A DNA stretch of 64,000 nt from Sandaracinaceae bacterium (lineage in GTDB: Bacteria; Myxococcota_A; Polyangia; Polyangiales; Houyiibacteriaceae), in contig JACKEI010000006.1 of the NCBI GenBank assembly GCA_020633075.1, forward strand, positions 248,001 to 312,000, read 5' to 3'. Shown in pieces: positions 8,068 through 17,410 of the stretch. The position numbers and the translations under genes are program-made. Positions within the stretch are counted from its first letter, which is position 1. Every line of letters begins with the position of its first letter. A model generated the notes under the pieces. It saw only the letters and a program-made list of their open reading frames with translations, had not been told where the DNA came from and did no database searches.

Positions 8068-9509
8068 AGCCCCGTCATCTTGGCGAGGGTCTTCTCCGCG
8101 CGCTCGCCGAAGGGCGGCAGCATCCCGCCCAAGCGCTGGAGGTGCAGCTTGCTCTGGCGGTACACGGGGCGCGCGTGGCTGAAGGCCTTGAAGCCATCGT
8201 GCCCGTGGTAGTGGCCCATACCGGAGGGGCCGATGCCGCCAAAGGGCAGATCCTCGGCGCTGGCGTGCACCATCACGTCGTTGATGGCCACGCCGCCAGA
8301 GAGGGTGTGGTCCAGCACGTCTTGCACCACGCGCTCGTCATGCGTGAACACGTAGAGCCCCAGCGGGCGCGGGTGCTCCGCGATGTAGCGCGTGCACTCC
8401 CGCAGCGTGCGATAGGGCTTGAGGATCAGGATGGGCCCGAAGAGCTCCTCCTGCATGAGCGCCAGCTGCTCGGGGGGGTCCAGCACCAGCGTGTAGGGCA
8501 GCTTGTGCGTGCCCTGCTGGGCGCTGAGGTCCTCACTGGCCGGGTTGATCTCGCGCACGTCGACCCCAGCGGCCCGCGCTTCGTCGAGGTACATGCGCAG
8601 GCGCGCCAGGTGCCGCTCGTTCACGATGGACGTGAAGTCCCGGTTGCCCACGATGGTGGGGTACATGGCGCGCGTGTGGGCGGCGGCGTGCTCCGCAAAG
8701 GCCTCGAGCGCGTCGGCCGGTACGAACACGTAGTCCGGCGCGAGGCAGGCCTGCCCGACGTTGAGCGACTTGCCCGTCATGATGCGGATGGCGGCCTCTT
8801 GGAGGTCGTAGTCCGGCGCCACGATGACGGGGGACTTCCCGCCGAGCTCGAGGGTCACGGGCGTGAGGTGCTCGGCCGCGGCGCGCATGACCTGCTTGCC
8901 GATGGCCCCCGAGCCCGTGAACACCAGGTGGTCGAGGGGCAGCGCCGAGAACGCCGCGCCCACCTCTGGCCCACCGGTCACACAGGCCACCTCGCTCGCG
9001 TCGAAGGTGCTCGCGACCAGCCCTTCCATCAGCGCCGCGGTGGCGGGCGCCACCTCCGAGAACTTGAGCATGGCGCGGTTGCCGGCGGCCAGGACCCCCG
9101 CGAGCGGCGCGAAGACCGTGTTCACCGCGAAGTTCCACGTACCGAGGATGCCCACCACGCCCTTGGGCTGATACAGCACCTGCCCGCGCGCGCCGAAGAG
9201 GTTGAGCGGGAACGCGATCTTGCGCTTCTCGGGCTTCATCCAGTGGCGCACCTGCTTCTTGGCGTGCTTGAGCGCCTCCATGGTCGCGTAGATGTCGGAC
9301 ATCTGCGACTGGTGTGGCGAGCGGCAGCCGAAGTCCTCGTCCAGCGCCGCCACGATGCGCGCTTGGTGGCCGTGCACCAAGCGCAGCGCCCGGTCCAAGC
9401 GGTCGACGCGCACCTCGGCGGAGACGGCACCCTGTTCGAGACACGCGGCGCGCTGCAGCGCCAGCAGCTCGCTCATGTCGGTCAGGCCGTAGGTCTTGTT
9501 GGTGCTCAT
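8064..9509 (-). CDS. Coniferyl-aldehyde-dehydrogenase-type aldehyde dehydrogenase
   Basis: 481 residues. It carries the ALDH motifs WNFAVN, FTGSGAIGKQVM, LELGGKSPVIV (general base Glu) and GQACLAPDYV (nucleophilic Cys). The C-terminal LPFGGIGPSGMGHYHG is typical of the class-3/coniferyl aldehyde group rather than the group of the ALDH gene at 490-1920, so the window encodes two distinct ALDHs. It probably oxidises the aldehyde made by the GMC oxidoreductase encoded upstream. The gene is 52 nt downstream of the GMC gene and overlaps the next gene by 4 nt. Confidence 0.9.
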   Translation of the reverse strand: MSTNKTYGLTDMSELLALQRAACLEQGAVSAEVRVDRLDRALRLVHGHQARIVAALDEDFGCRSPHQSQMSDIYATMEALKHAKKQVRHWMKPEKRKIAFPLNLFGARGQVLYQPKGVVGILGTWNFAVNTVFAPLAGVLAAGNRAMLKFSEVAPATAALMEGLVASTFDASEVACVTGGPEVGAAFSALPLDHLVFTGSGAIGKQVMRAAAEHLTPVTLELGGKSPVIVAPDYDLQEAAIRIMTGKSLNVGQACLAPDYVFVPADALEAFAEHAAAHTRAMYPTIVGNRDFTSIVNERHLARLRMYLDEARAAGVDVREINPASEDLSAQQGTHKLPYTLVLDPPEQLALMQEELFGPILILKPYRTLRECTRYIAEHPRPLGLYVFTHDERVVQDVLDHTLSGGVAINDVMVHASAEDLPFGGIGPSGMGHYHGHDGFKAFSHARPVYRQSKLHLQRLGGMLPPFGERAEKTLAKMTGL

Positions 9510-9561
9510 CGGGTGCGATTCAGGTGCGGTTCAAGTGCGTGTTGGACGCTGCTGGCCGCCT

Positions 9562-11229
9562 TCACTCGGCGGCCTCGGCGGGGGCGAACGCGGGCAGCGG
9601 GGCGCGCCCCAGGATCAGGTCACACGCCCGCTCGGCCACGGCCACGGTGGGTGCGTGCGTGTTGCCCGAGGGGACCAGCGGGAAGATGGACGCGTCCACC
9701 ACGCGCAGCCCCTCGAGACCGTGCACGCGCAGCTGGGCGTCGACGACGGCGAGCTCGTCGTCGGCCGGACCCATCTTGGCGGTGCCCACCGGGTGGTACA
9801 CGCTCATGCCCTCGCGCTTCCAGTAGTCCAGGATCTGCTCGTCGGTCTGGACGTCCGCGCCCGGCAGGATCTCGAAGGTGGCGTGCTGCTGAAAGGACGG
9901 CGAGTAGTAGATGCCGCGCAGCAGCTTGAAGGCCTCGAGCGCCAGCGCGCGGTCGTGCTCGGTGCCGAGGTAGTTGTGCACGATGCGGGGGAAGGCCTTC
10001 GCGTCCGTGCTGCTCGCGTGCACGCTGCCGCGCGCCGTGGGCCGCAGGTAGGTGATGGTCGCGTTCACGCCCGGCACCTCGGCCGCCACCATGTTGCCGT
10101 CCTCGTCCTGGCTGCCCGCGCCCGGCGAGAAGTGGATCTGGAACATGGGGCGCCCGCCGTTCAGGTGCGCGTCCGCGTTGGGGATGAAGGCCCCCACGTT
10201 GCACGCCGGGAAGGTCAGCGGCCCCGTCTTGGTAAAGAGGTAGCGCAGCACCGTCCAGAGCAGGCGCGGCATCTTGCCGTCGTCGGACAGGGTGCGCGCG
10301 TTCTTCACGCCCATCTGCATCCAGGCCTGGTAGTGGTCCTGCAGGTTGGCGCCCACGCCAGGCAGCGCGTGCTGCACGGCCACGCCCAGCTCCGCCAGCA
10401 CGGCCGGGTCACCAATGCCCGACAGCTCCAGCAGCGGCGGCGTGTTGTAGGCCCCCGCAGCGAGGATGACCTCCCGACGAGCCTTCACGCTGTGCGCGCG
10501 CCCACGCTTGTCCAGGTACTCGACGCCCACGACGCGCTTGCCATCCAGCAGGACGCGCTGCGTGGTGGCGTGCAGGGTGATCTGCAGGTTGGGGCGCGCC
10601 TTTACGGCCTTGCTCAAGAACGCGTCAGCCGAGCTCCAGCGCTGCCGGTGCTTCTGGTTGAGCTGCATCAGGCCGATGCCCTCCTGCACGGCCCCGTTCA
10701 GGTCGTCGTTGCGGGGGATGCCCTGGCTCACCGCCGCCTCGATGAACGCGTCGGTGATGCCGTACTCCCAGGAGGGATACGCCACGTTCAGCTCGCCGCC
10801 GTGGGCGTGATAGTCCCCAGCGGGCCCGGGCTCGAAGTGCTCGGACTTCTTGAAGTAGGGCAGCAGCTCGGCGTAGCTCCAACCCGCGCAGCCCGGCAGC
10901 GCGGCCCAGTCGTCGTAGTCCTCGCGCTGCCCGCGCATGTAGACCATGCCGTTGATGGAGCTGCAGCCCCCCAGCACGCGCCCACGCACGATGTGCACCT
11001 TGCGCCCGTCCAGGTGCGGCTCGGGCGCCGTCTCGTACACGTTGCTGACGCTCTTGTCGTACATCAGCCGGCTGAAGCCGAGGCCCATCTTGATGAGCGG
11101 GTTGTTGTCCTTGCCGCCCGCCTCCAGCAACAGCACGCGCGCGCCCGGGTCCGCCGAGAGGCGGTTGGCCACGCAGCAGCCGGCGGACCCCGCGCCCACC
11201 ACGATGTAGTCGAACTCGCTCGCGCTCAT
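9562..11229 (-). CDS. GMC-family FAD-dependent oxidoreductase (choline-dehydrogenase-like)
   Basis: 555 residues, standard for GMC enzymes. The N-terminal FAD-binding motif is FDYIVVGAGSAGCCVANRL with the acidic LLLEAGG strand end. The GMC signatures RVLGGCSSINGMVYMRG and AGAYNTPPLLELSGIG follow, and the C-terminus holds the active-site His region (YHPVGTAKMG) and the closing GNTHAPTVAVAERACDLIL. These enzymes oxidise alcohols to aldehydes or ketones and pass electrons to oxygen or a carrier. Its product would suit the ALDH encoded next. Fourth from last gene of the operon. Confidence 0.93.
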   Translation of the reverse strand: MSASEFDYIVVGAGSAGCCVANRLSADPGARVLLLEAGGKDNNPLIKMGLGFSRLMYDKSVSNVYETAPEPHLDGRKVHIVRGRVLGGCSSINGMVYMRGQREDYDDWAALPGCAGWSYAELLPYFKKSEHFEPGPAGDYHAHGGELNVAYPSWEYGITDAFIEAAVSQGIPRNDDLNGAVQEGIGLMQLNQKHRQRWSSADAFLSKAVKARPNLQITLHATTQRVLLDGKRVVGVEYLDKRGRAHSVKARREVILAAGAYNTPPLLELSGIGDPAVLAELGVAVQHALPGVGANLQDHYQAWMQMGVKNARTLSDDGKMPRLLWTVLRYLFTKTGPLTFPACNVGAFIPNADAHLNGGRPMFQIHFSPGAGSQDEDGNMVAAEVPGVNATITYLRPTARGSVHASSTDAKAFPRIVHNYLGTEHDRALALEAFKLLRGIYYSPSFQQHATFEILPGADVQTDEQILDYWKREGMSVYHPVGTAKMGPADDELAVVDAQLRVHGLEGLRVVDASIFPLVPSGNTHAPTVAVAERACDLILGRAPLPAFAPAEAAE

Positions 11230-11258
11230 GCGTTGGCTCCCGTCACGCCATGCCCTCG

Positions 11259-12140
11259 TCAGCCCAGCGGCGGGTTCTCGCGCGAGAGGATGTTCTCCGT
11301 GCGCGCGCGCAGCTTGTCGTCACTGCTGCCCAGCTTGGACAGGATCCAGAACTTGCCGGCGCGCACCCCCTCGAGCGCCATCTCGGCGACCTCCTCGGGC
11401 TCGGTCAGCTTGAAGTCCAGCCCCGCGCTCTTGGCGAGCGCGGCCATGTCCACGTAGGCCGCAGGGCCCTGCCCCTCCACACGGAACTCGTCGGTGCGCG
11501 CGCGGTCCGAGTTGAGGATGTTGGTGTTCACGAGGTAGGGCCCGGGGAAGAGCAGGTGGGCCTGCAGCTTGGACTCGGCCTTCATCAGCTGGGCGTGCAG
11601 CACCTCGGTCAGGCTGGTGAGCGCCGCCTTGGAAGACGCGTAGACCGGGGTGGTGGGCAGCGGCGTGATGCCGCCGTTGCCGCTCGACGTGTTGATGACG
11701 TGCCCCGGCTCGCCCTTCTCCAACATGGTGGGCACGAAGGCGCGGATGCCGTTGACCACGCCCATCACGTTCACGGCGTAGGCCCACTGCCAGTCCTGCT
11801 CCGGGATGGTCCAGAGCGGCTTGGCCGCCTCCTTCACGCCCACCCCCGCGTTGTTGAACAGCAGGTGCACGTTGCCGTAGGTCTCGAACACGCCGGCCGC
11901 CAGCGCGTTCATGGAGTCCGCCTTGATGACGTTGGCCTGGCGACCGTCCACCTCGAGGCCCTGCGCGCGCAGCTCCGCGCAGACCTTCTGGATGTTGTCG
12001 GCGTCGATGTCGGCCAGCACCACCTTGGCGCCCTGCTGCGCCAGCTGCGTGACCAGGCAGCGCCCCACGCCGCTCGCTCCGCCGGTCACCACGGCCACCT
12101 TGCCCGCGAAGTAGCTGCTCTCCGAAGTGGACTCAGACAT
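11259..12140 (-). CDS. Short-chain dehydrogenase/reductase
   Basis: 293 residues. The nucleotide-binding TGGASGVG motif (about 18-25), NNAGVG, the catalytic Ser in INTSSGNGG and YASSK (Tyr-x3-Lys) are all present, so this is a classical SDR oxidising a secondary alcohol or reducing a ketone. The Asp after the second strand (VVLADIDAD) favours NAD(H) over NADP(H). It overlaps the preceding acetoacetate-decarboxylase-like gene by 8 nt, which indicates co-translation. Confidence 0.93.
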   Translation of the reverse strand: MSESTSESSYFAGKVAVVTGGASGVGRCLVTQLAQQGAKVVLADIDADNIQKVCAELRAQGLEVDGRQANVIKADSMNALAAGVFETYGNVHLLFNNAGVGVKEAAKPLWTIPEQDWQWAYAVNVMGVVNGIRAFVPTMLEKGEPGHVINTSSGNGGITPLPTTPVYASSKAALTSLTEVLHAQLMKAESKLQAHLLFPGPYLVNTNILNSDRARTDEFRVEGQGPAAYVDMAALAKSAGLDFKLTEPEEVAEMALEGVRAGKFWILSKLGSSDDKLRARTENILSRENPPLG

Positions 12141-13008
12141 GCGCGCTCTCTTTCGAGCTGACCCCCGCGACGCCCCCGGCGCGCTCGCTCGCGAGCGGCA
12201 CCTCCACGCCCGGCTGCGGCACGTCGTAGCGCTGCGCCAAGAAGGGCGCGAGCCACTCGCCAGGCACGGTCTGCATCACCTGCCCGCCCGTCTTGGTGGC
12301 GCCCTCGGCGAACTCCATGCGCACCAGGCGCTTCACGGGCACGTCCACCAGCGGGTCGTGGGCGGACTCGCGCAGGATGACCTCGCCGTCCCCGACGTGA
12401 CGCACCGACGTGTAGTTGCGCTCCCAGTTCAGCCGCGTGAGCAGCACCTCGCCGTCGAAGCCTCCGTTGGGGTTCAGCTCCGGCATGCAGGTGGGGAGCG
12501 CCTTGTAGCAGTAGAAGTGCTCGGTGAACTGCTTGGGCGTGTCCGACTGTGCGCCCAGCCGGCCGCGTAGCTCGAGGAAGGCCACGCCGTGACGCGTCAC
12601 GCTGCCCATCACGCGGTCGTCGCTCACCTCGAACGCGGTGCTGGCGATCTTCTTGGGCTCGCCGAACTTCTCGCGCCCTCCGATGACCACGAACTCGCCC
12701 TCCATGGGCATGGCCAGGACGTAGAAGCCCGGGGCTCCCTCGTAGGTGCAGGCCACGCCGACGGTGGCGGCGCCCAGGCGCACGGTGCGCTCGGGCGACA
12801 GGTGCATCGCGATGTTGGCGAACTGCACGAAGATCTCGGGACGCGCAGCGGCGACCAAGGGGCGCGGGAGCAGCGCGGCGGCGATCTCGGGCTCGGTCTC
12901 GTAGAGCGCGCGGATCGACTGCACGGTGTGCGTGGTCTGCGTCGCGCTCGGCTTGGGCGCACCGGCGGGCGCAGGCGCGAGGTCTTGAACGTAGCGTAAG
13001 CGTGCCAT
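12133..13008 (-). CDS. Acetoacetate-decarboxylase-family protein
   Basis: 291 residues. The region GGREKFGEPKKIA matches the acetoacetate decarboxylase segment that carries the Schiff-base lysine and its neighbour lysine, so a decarboxylase, aldolase or other Schiff-base chemistry on a keto acid is plausible. The family is larger than true Adc, and several members catalyse aldol or hydration reactions. Context is a ring-oxidation operon, so acetoacetate itself is not the obvious substrate. It lies 9 nt after the amidohydrolase gene. Confidence 0.82.
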   Translation of the reverse strand: MARLRYVQDLAPAPAGAPKPSATQTTHTVQSIRALYETEPEIAAALLPRPLVAAARPEIFVQFANIAMHLSPERTVRLGAATVGVACTYEGAPGFYVLAMPMEGEFVVIGGREKFGEPKKIASTAFEVSDDRVMGSVTRHGVAFLELRGRLGAQSDTPKQFTEHFYCYKALPTCMPELNPNGGFDGEVLLTRLNWERNYTSVRHVGDGEVILRESAHDPLVDVPVKRLVRMEFAEGATKTGGQVMQTVPGEWLAPFLAQRYDVPQPGVEVPLASERAGGVAGVSSKESAHV

Positions 13009-13017
13009 GCGTCTCTC

Positions 13018-14220
13018 CTACTGAGGGTCGCCCACGAAGAGCGCCTTGGGGGGTCCGATGCGCGCCGCGATGGCGTGCAGGGGCGCCGCGTCGAGGCCGT
13101 AACAAGTGAGCGCGTTGGTGCTGAGCATCATGGTGAGCTCGGCCTCCGGGATGCCCGTCATGTACTGCTTCATCTTCTCTTTGGTGTGCGGCCAGCTGCC
13201 CTCGGGGTGCGGGAAGTCGGTGCCCCACATGACGCTCTCCATGCCGATCTGGTGACGCACGGCCGTGCTGCCCTCGTCGAAGAGCGCCGACGCGCTGAGC
13301 CAGCAGTTGCGCCTCCAGTACTCGCTCGGCTTGAGCGTGAGGTTGGAGCGAAAGTCTCCGAGCTTCCCGCTGGTGTGCTTCACCGAGGCGCGCACGTCCA
13401 TCATCTCCAGCATGGAAGGCACCCAGAACTCGCTCACCTCGGTGAGGCAGAACTTGAGCTCGGGGAAGAGCTCGAAGGCGCCGCCGAAGATCAGGTGCCA
13501 CAGGGGGCGCGCGGCCCACCAGGCAAATTCACACAGGAACACACCCATGGCGCCGGGTAGCGAGAAGTCGTAGTCCGGGGCGGGCCCGGAGTGCGTGTGC
13601 ACCACCATGCCGCGCTCGGCGCAGGCCCTCCACACGGGGTGGTAGCGCGGGTGGTTGTAGGCCGGCCGGTCCCCCATGAGCGCGGGGATCAAGATGCCCT
13701 TGAGCCCGTGCTCGTGCGCCCAGATCACCTCCGCGACCGCGTCGTCTACGTCGTAGAGCATGGGCACGATGGCGAGGCCGATGCGCCGCGTCGGCTCCTG
13801 CTGGCAGAACTCGGCCATCCAGCGGTTGTGGGCGCGCGCGCCGGCCCACTGCAGCTCGGGCTTCACGCCCCAAGGCTTGAGGGAGAGCCCGGCACCGAAC
13901 GGGGGCGCGTTGCGCTCGGTGATGCCGTCCGGGAAGAGCACCTCCGCCGCGACGCCGTCGTCGTCGATGACCTGGTTGCGCAGGTCGGAGTCCCACGCGG
14001 CGGCCAGCATGCCGACGTTCCCCTCGCGCCACTTCTCGTTGTAGTCCTTGATCAGGAAGTCCTTCTCGCGCGCGGCGCGCTCCGCGATCTCGGCTTCGAT
14101 CTGCGCGTCGAAGGTCTCCCGAAACTGCGGGTCGAGGTAGTCGCGGTACTTCTCGGGCAGGAGCCCGGCGTGCCCGTCCGTGGAGACGATCAGGTAGCGG
14201 TCGTGGGAAGGTGCGGTCAT
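13018..14220 (-). CDS. Amidohydrolase-2 family metal-dependent hydrolase
   Basis: 400 residues. The N-terminal STDGHAG and central motifs such as VVHTHSGPAP and MWGTDFPHPEGSWPHT match the amidohydrolase-2 TIM-barrel family, which also includes decarboxylases (ACMSD-like). One of the usual N-terminal histidines seems replaced (D-G-H instead of D-x-H-x-H), as in the many proteins of this group found in oxidative catabolic clusters. The role is likely hydrolysis or decarboxylation of a ring-opened intermediate. The start lies 4 nt after the P450 stop. Confidence 0.85.
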   Translation of the reverse strand: MTAPSHDRYLIVSTDGHAGLLPEKYRDYLDPQFRETFDAQIEAEIAERAAREKDFLIKDYNEKWREGNVGMLAAAWDSDLRNQVIDDDGVAAEVLFPDGITERNAPPFGAGLSLKPWGVKPELQWAGARAHNRWMAEFCQQEPTRRIGLAIVPMLYDVDDAVAEVIWAHEHGLKGILIPALMGDRPAYNHPRYHPVWRACAERGMVVHTHSGPAPDYDFSLPGAMGVFLCEFAWWAARPLWHLIFGGAFELFPELKFCLTEVSEFWVPSMLEMMDVRASVKHTSGKLGDFRSNLTLKPSEYWRRNCWLSASALFDEGSTAVRHQIGMESVMWGTDFPHPEGSWPHTKEKMKQYMTGIPEAELTMMLSTNALTCYGLDAAPLHAIAARIGPPKALFVGDPQ

Positions 14221-14224
14221 GGCG

Positions 14225-15421
14225 TCACGCGAGGGTGAAGGTCAGGTCCAGATGCGCGAGGCCGCGGATGAACGACGAGCTGAGCTTGTCGCGGCGGCCT
14301 CCTGGGGCGAGCTGTAGGGTCTCCATCTTACGCAGCAGCGCGACCAAGGTGGTGCTCAGCTCGAGGCGGGCCAGGTTGGCCCCCAGACAGAAGTGGGTGC
14401 CGAAGCCGAACGCCACGTGCTTCTCCTCACGCGGGTCGCGGCGCACGTCGAAGCGGTGCGGGTCCTTGAACACCAGCGGGTCGCGGTTGGCCGAGGGGTA
14501 CATCAGGCCCACCATCTGACCCTCGGCGATGGTCTTGCCGCGCAGCTCGACGTCGCGCGTGGCCGTGCGGAACATGTTGGTGAAGGGCGTGACCCAGCGG
14601 TTCATCTCCTCGATGGCCGCGCCGATGACGCGCTCGTCGTCCACGTGCGCGCGCAGGTAGGCCCACGCCTCGGGGTCCTGCGCCAGCATCTCGAGCCCGC
14701 CCGCGATGGCGTTGCGCGTCGTCTCGATGCCCCCCGCGAGGATCAGGGCGTGCTCGAAGAGCAGCTGATCTTCCTCCAGCTTCTGTCCGTCCAGCTCGGC
14801 GTGCATCCAGCGCAACAAGAGGTCGCTGTCCTCGTCGCTCCCTTCGCGCTCGGCCACCATCATCTCGTGGTGCTCGCAGAACTCGCCGAACGCGTCGTTG
14901 ACGGTGTCGTCGACGTACTGAGGACCCTGCCCACCGCTGACCATCACTTCGATCCAGCGCCGCAAGGTGGGGGTCTTCTCGTGCGGGACTCCCAGCATGG
15001 TGGCCACCAAGAGCGCGGGCAGCTGCGCCGCGAGCTCCTCGACCGCGTCGAACTCGCCCCGCGGGAGGAAGGCCAAGAGCAGCTGATCCACGGTCTCGGC
15101 GCAGCTGGCCTCGATCTCCTTCATGGCGCGCGGCGTGAAGCCTTTGGCCACGAGGCCGCGCTGCTTGGCGTGCGCCGTGCCGTCCTGATGGATCATGGAC
15201 GGGTCCGCCGGCAGGTTCGGACGGTTGCCCTCGGTGGAGCAGAAGGTCGCTGGGTCGCGCGAGATGGCCAGTACGTCGTCGTAACGGAACGCGTACCAGA
15301 GCTGGTTGTGCTCGTCCCAGTGGATGGGGTCGTTCTCGCGCAGGTAGTCGTACAGCTCCCACGGGTCGTCGTGGGTCTCAGGGGCGCACAGGTCCACGGA
15401 GCGGAAGCGCAGGTCGTTCAC
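14225..15421 (-). CDS. Cytochrome P450
   Basis: 398 residues starting at a GTG that overlaps the stop of the Rieske gene (GTGA); the longer frame upstream only reads antisense through that gene. The I-helix motif AGGIETTRNA, the E-x-x-R (EMNR) and the heme-ligand loop FGFGTHFCLGANLARLE are intact, so it should be an active monooxygenase. It belongs to the soluble bacterial class that needs separate ferredoxin and reductase partners; none is encoded in this operon, but a fused ferredoxin reductase is encoded at 51935-53389. It probably hydroxylates the same hydrophobic compound as the Rieske enzyme. Confidence 0.94.
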   Translation of the reverse strand: MNDLRFRSVDLCAPETHDDPWELYDYLRENDPIHWDEHNQLWYAFRYDDVLAISRDPATFCSTEGNRPNLPADPSMIHQDGTAHAKQRGLVAKGFTPRAMKEIEASCAETVDQLLLAFLPRGEFDAVEELAAQLPALLVATMLGVPHEKTPTLRRWIEVMVSGGQGPQYVDDTVNDAFGEFCEHHEMMVAEREGSDEDSDLLLRWMHAELDGQKLEEDQLLFEHALILAGGIETTRNAIAGGLEMLAQDPEAWAYLRAHVDDERVIGAAIEEMNRWVTPFTNMFRTATRDVELRGKTIAEGQMVGLMYPSANRDPLVFKDPHRFDVRRDPREEKHVAFGFGTHFCLGANLARLELSTTLVALLRKMETLQLAPGGRRDKLSSSFIRGLAHLDLTFTLA

Positions 15422-16353
15422 GCGCTGGCCTCCGCGAAGAAGCCCTTGTACCAGTCGCGGATGCGACCGATGGGGCCGTCGCCGTCCGCCAGCACGGGCG
15501 TGTCGCGCCACTTCTTGTTCTCCCAGATGGCCACGTCCTGGAAGTAGCCGTCGCGGGCCGCGGCCACGACGGCGCTCATGACCTCGGGGGGCAGCACCAC
15601 GCCCACCCCGGTCTTGACGGCCACGCCGAAGCGCAGCAGCAAGCGGTCCTTGTCGATGGGGATGTGGGCGTTGACCAGCATCATGGGGTAGGCCCACGCC
15701 AGGTCGGTGAACTGGATCGCGGGGCCGTGGTAGGTGGCCACCGAGACCACGTCGATCTTCTCGCCGCGCAGGTTGCGACCCTTGCCGAGGGTGCGCTGCG
15801 TCGCCCGGGGGCCGTCGATGATGACCTCGAACTCGTCGATCTTGGTGGCGTGCACGGGCAGGAAGTGCGCGCGGTCGGCGATGTTCTCGATCACCTCGCG
15901 GGGCTCGGTCTTGATCACGGCCTGGTCGGTCTCGAGCGCCGTCCACGCAGGGTCGTCCAGCTGCGGCAGGAGCGGGATCTCGTAGTCCGGCTGCGCGTCA
16001 GCGGGGCCGAAGAAGCCGAGGATCATGCCGTTCTGCTCGCGCAGCGTGCGCACCTTCACCTCGGCGCGGGGTGGGATGCGCTTGGCGTAGGGCACCTCCG
16101 TGCAGCGCCCGCCCTTGTCGAACTTCCAGGCGTGGAAGGGGCAGCGGATGGCGTCGCCCTCCACCTTGCCGCCGTGCCCCAGGTGGGCTCCCAGGTGCGG
16201 ACAGAAGGCCTCCATCAGCACGGGCTCGCCTGCCTCCGTGCGATAGAGCACGAACTCCTGACCGAAGTAGCGCACGGGCTTCACCTCGGTGGGGCCGAGC
16301 TCTTTGCTGAAGGCGACCAGGTACCAGCCCTGCGCATACGCTGCTGTCTTCAT
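15418..16353 (-). CDS. Rieske non-heme iron oxygenase, KshA-like
   Basis: 311 residues from the ATG at 16353; the frame extends further but without a ribosome site. The Rieske cluster ligands are C51-P-H53 and C71-x2-H74. The mononuclear iron site is visible as ENIADRAHFLPVH (D160, H163, H168). The segment RCTEVPYAKRIPP resembles the KshA group (3-ketosteroid 9-alpha-hydroxylase oxygenase), as does the single-subunit size. This suggests hydroxylation of a steroid or terpenoid ring, although other substrates are possible. First gene of the minus-strand operon, 82 nt from a divergent LysR gene. Confidence 0.9.
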   Translation of the reverse strand: MKTAAYAQGWYLVAFSKELGPTEVKPVRYFGQEFVLYRTEAGEPVLMEAFCPHLGAHLGHGGKVEGDAIRCPFHAWKFDKGGRCTEVPYAKRIPPRAEVKVRTLREQNGMILGFFGPADAQPDYEIPLLPQLDDPAWTALETDQAVIKTEPREVIENIADRAHFLPVHATKIDEFEVIIDGPRATQRTLGKGRNLRGEKIDVVSVATYHGPAIQFTDLAWAYPMMLVNAHIPIDKDRLLLRFGVAVKTGVGVVLPPEVMSAVVAAARDGYFQDVAIWENKKWRDTPVLADGDGPIGRIRDWYKGFFAEASA

Positions 16354-16380
16354 GGGAGGGACAGTAGGTCGCAGCCGGGA

Positions 16381-16395
16381 GCGGAGGTAATCCGC
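16381..16395. promoter_or_regulatory. Inverted repeat, candidate LysR operator between Rieske and LysR genes
   Basis: GCGGA-N5-TCCGC is a perfect 5-bp dyad with a 15-bp span, the size of a LysR recognition site. It sits in the 82-nt gap between the divergent starts at 16353 and 16436. Placement supports control of the nine-gene operon by the LysR protein; binding itself is inference. Confidence 0.5.
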
Positions 16396-16435
16396 ATTCG
16401 TCACGGACTCATGCGCTGTGCTTATACTCCACCGC

Positions 16436-17371
16436 ATGAGCAGCCGCGCCTTGCATGCCCTGAACCTGAATTCCCTCGTCGCGCTCGACGCGCTGCTCGC
16501 GGAGTGCAACGTGACCCGCGCGGCGCGGCGCGTGGGCATCACCCAGCCCGCCATGAGTCAGACGCTCGCGCGCCTGCGCGAGCTCTTCGACGACCCGATC
16601 CTGGTGCGCAGCGGCCGGGGCATGAAGCGCTCGCCGCGCGCAGACGCCATGCTCGCGCCGCTCGCCGAGGCCCTCCAGGCGGTCGAACACGCGGTGCAGC
16701 TGGGCATGCGCTTCGATCCCCAGAGCTCCTCCCGCGTCTTCCGTGTGGCCATGACCGACCTGCACCTGGCGCTCACCCTGCCCGAGGTGCTGCGCACGAT
16801 CGCCAAGGTCGCGCCCGGTGTCCGCGTCGAGGCGCAGGCCATCACCATGCGCGGCCTCTCGGAGCGCATCGCGGCCGGGGTCATCGACCTCGCCCTCGGC
16901 TTCCTGTTGAGCGTGGGGGAGAAGCTGCACAGCGAGGAGCTCATGGCAGAGACCTACATCTGCCTCGTGCGCAAGGGGCATCCGCTGGCGAAGAAGAAGC
17001 GTGTCGGGCTCGCCGACTACGCAAAGCACCACCACATCGCCAACACCCCCGTGGAGTTCGTCCCCGTCGGCATGTCGGGCATCTCGCCGCGGCTGGGCGC
17101 ACGCGGAGGGATTCGAGCCGCCTTGCCTTCATTGCTGGCCGTGCCCTCGGTGGTGCGCCACACGGACCTGGTCGCCACCGTGCCCCGCAGCACGCTCGCG
17201 GCCCCGGTGGACTTCACCAACGTGGTGGCCGTCGACGCGCCGAAGGAGCTGCCAGACGCCGTCCACTCCATCTGGTGGCACGACCGCTTCGACCGTGACC
17301 CCGCGCACGAGTGGCTGCGCGGGGTGGTGCGCCAGGCGGCGCCCGTCACGCTCCAGCCCGGAGGACGCTAG
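16436..17371 (+). CDS. LysR-family transcriptional regulator
   Basis: 311 residues. The N-terminal winged helix has the LysR helix-turn-helix (NVTRAARRVGITQPAMSQTLARLREL) followed by FDDPILVRSGRG. The rest is a periplasmic-binding-type effector domain. The LNLNSLVALDALL opening resembles the NodD/LinR/SyrM-like branch that senses aromatic or hydrophobic compounds. The ATG at 16436 is chosen over an upstream Met (16418) because it agrees with family N-termini. Divergent orientation to the Rieske/P450 operon makes it the likely regulator of that operon. Confidence 0.92.
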   Translation: MSSRALHALNLNSLVALDALLAECNVTRAARRVGITQPAMSQTLARLRELFDDPILVRSGRGMKRSPRADAMLAPLAEALQAVEHAVQLGMRFDPQSSSRVFRVAMTDLHLALTLPEVLRTIAKVAPGVRVEAQAITMRGLSERIAAGVIDLALGFLLSVGEKLHSEELMAETYICLVRKGHPLAKKKRVGLADYAKHHHIANTPVEFVPVGMSGISPRLGARGGIRAALPSLLAVPSVVRHTDLVATVPRSTLAAPVDFTNVVAVDAPKELPDAVHSIWWHDRFDRDPAHEWLRGVVRQAAPVTLQPGGR

Positions 17372-17410
17372 CCAACATGAGGAGCGCGGGCGGCGGAGCG
17401 GCTGTTCGCG

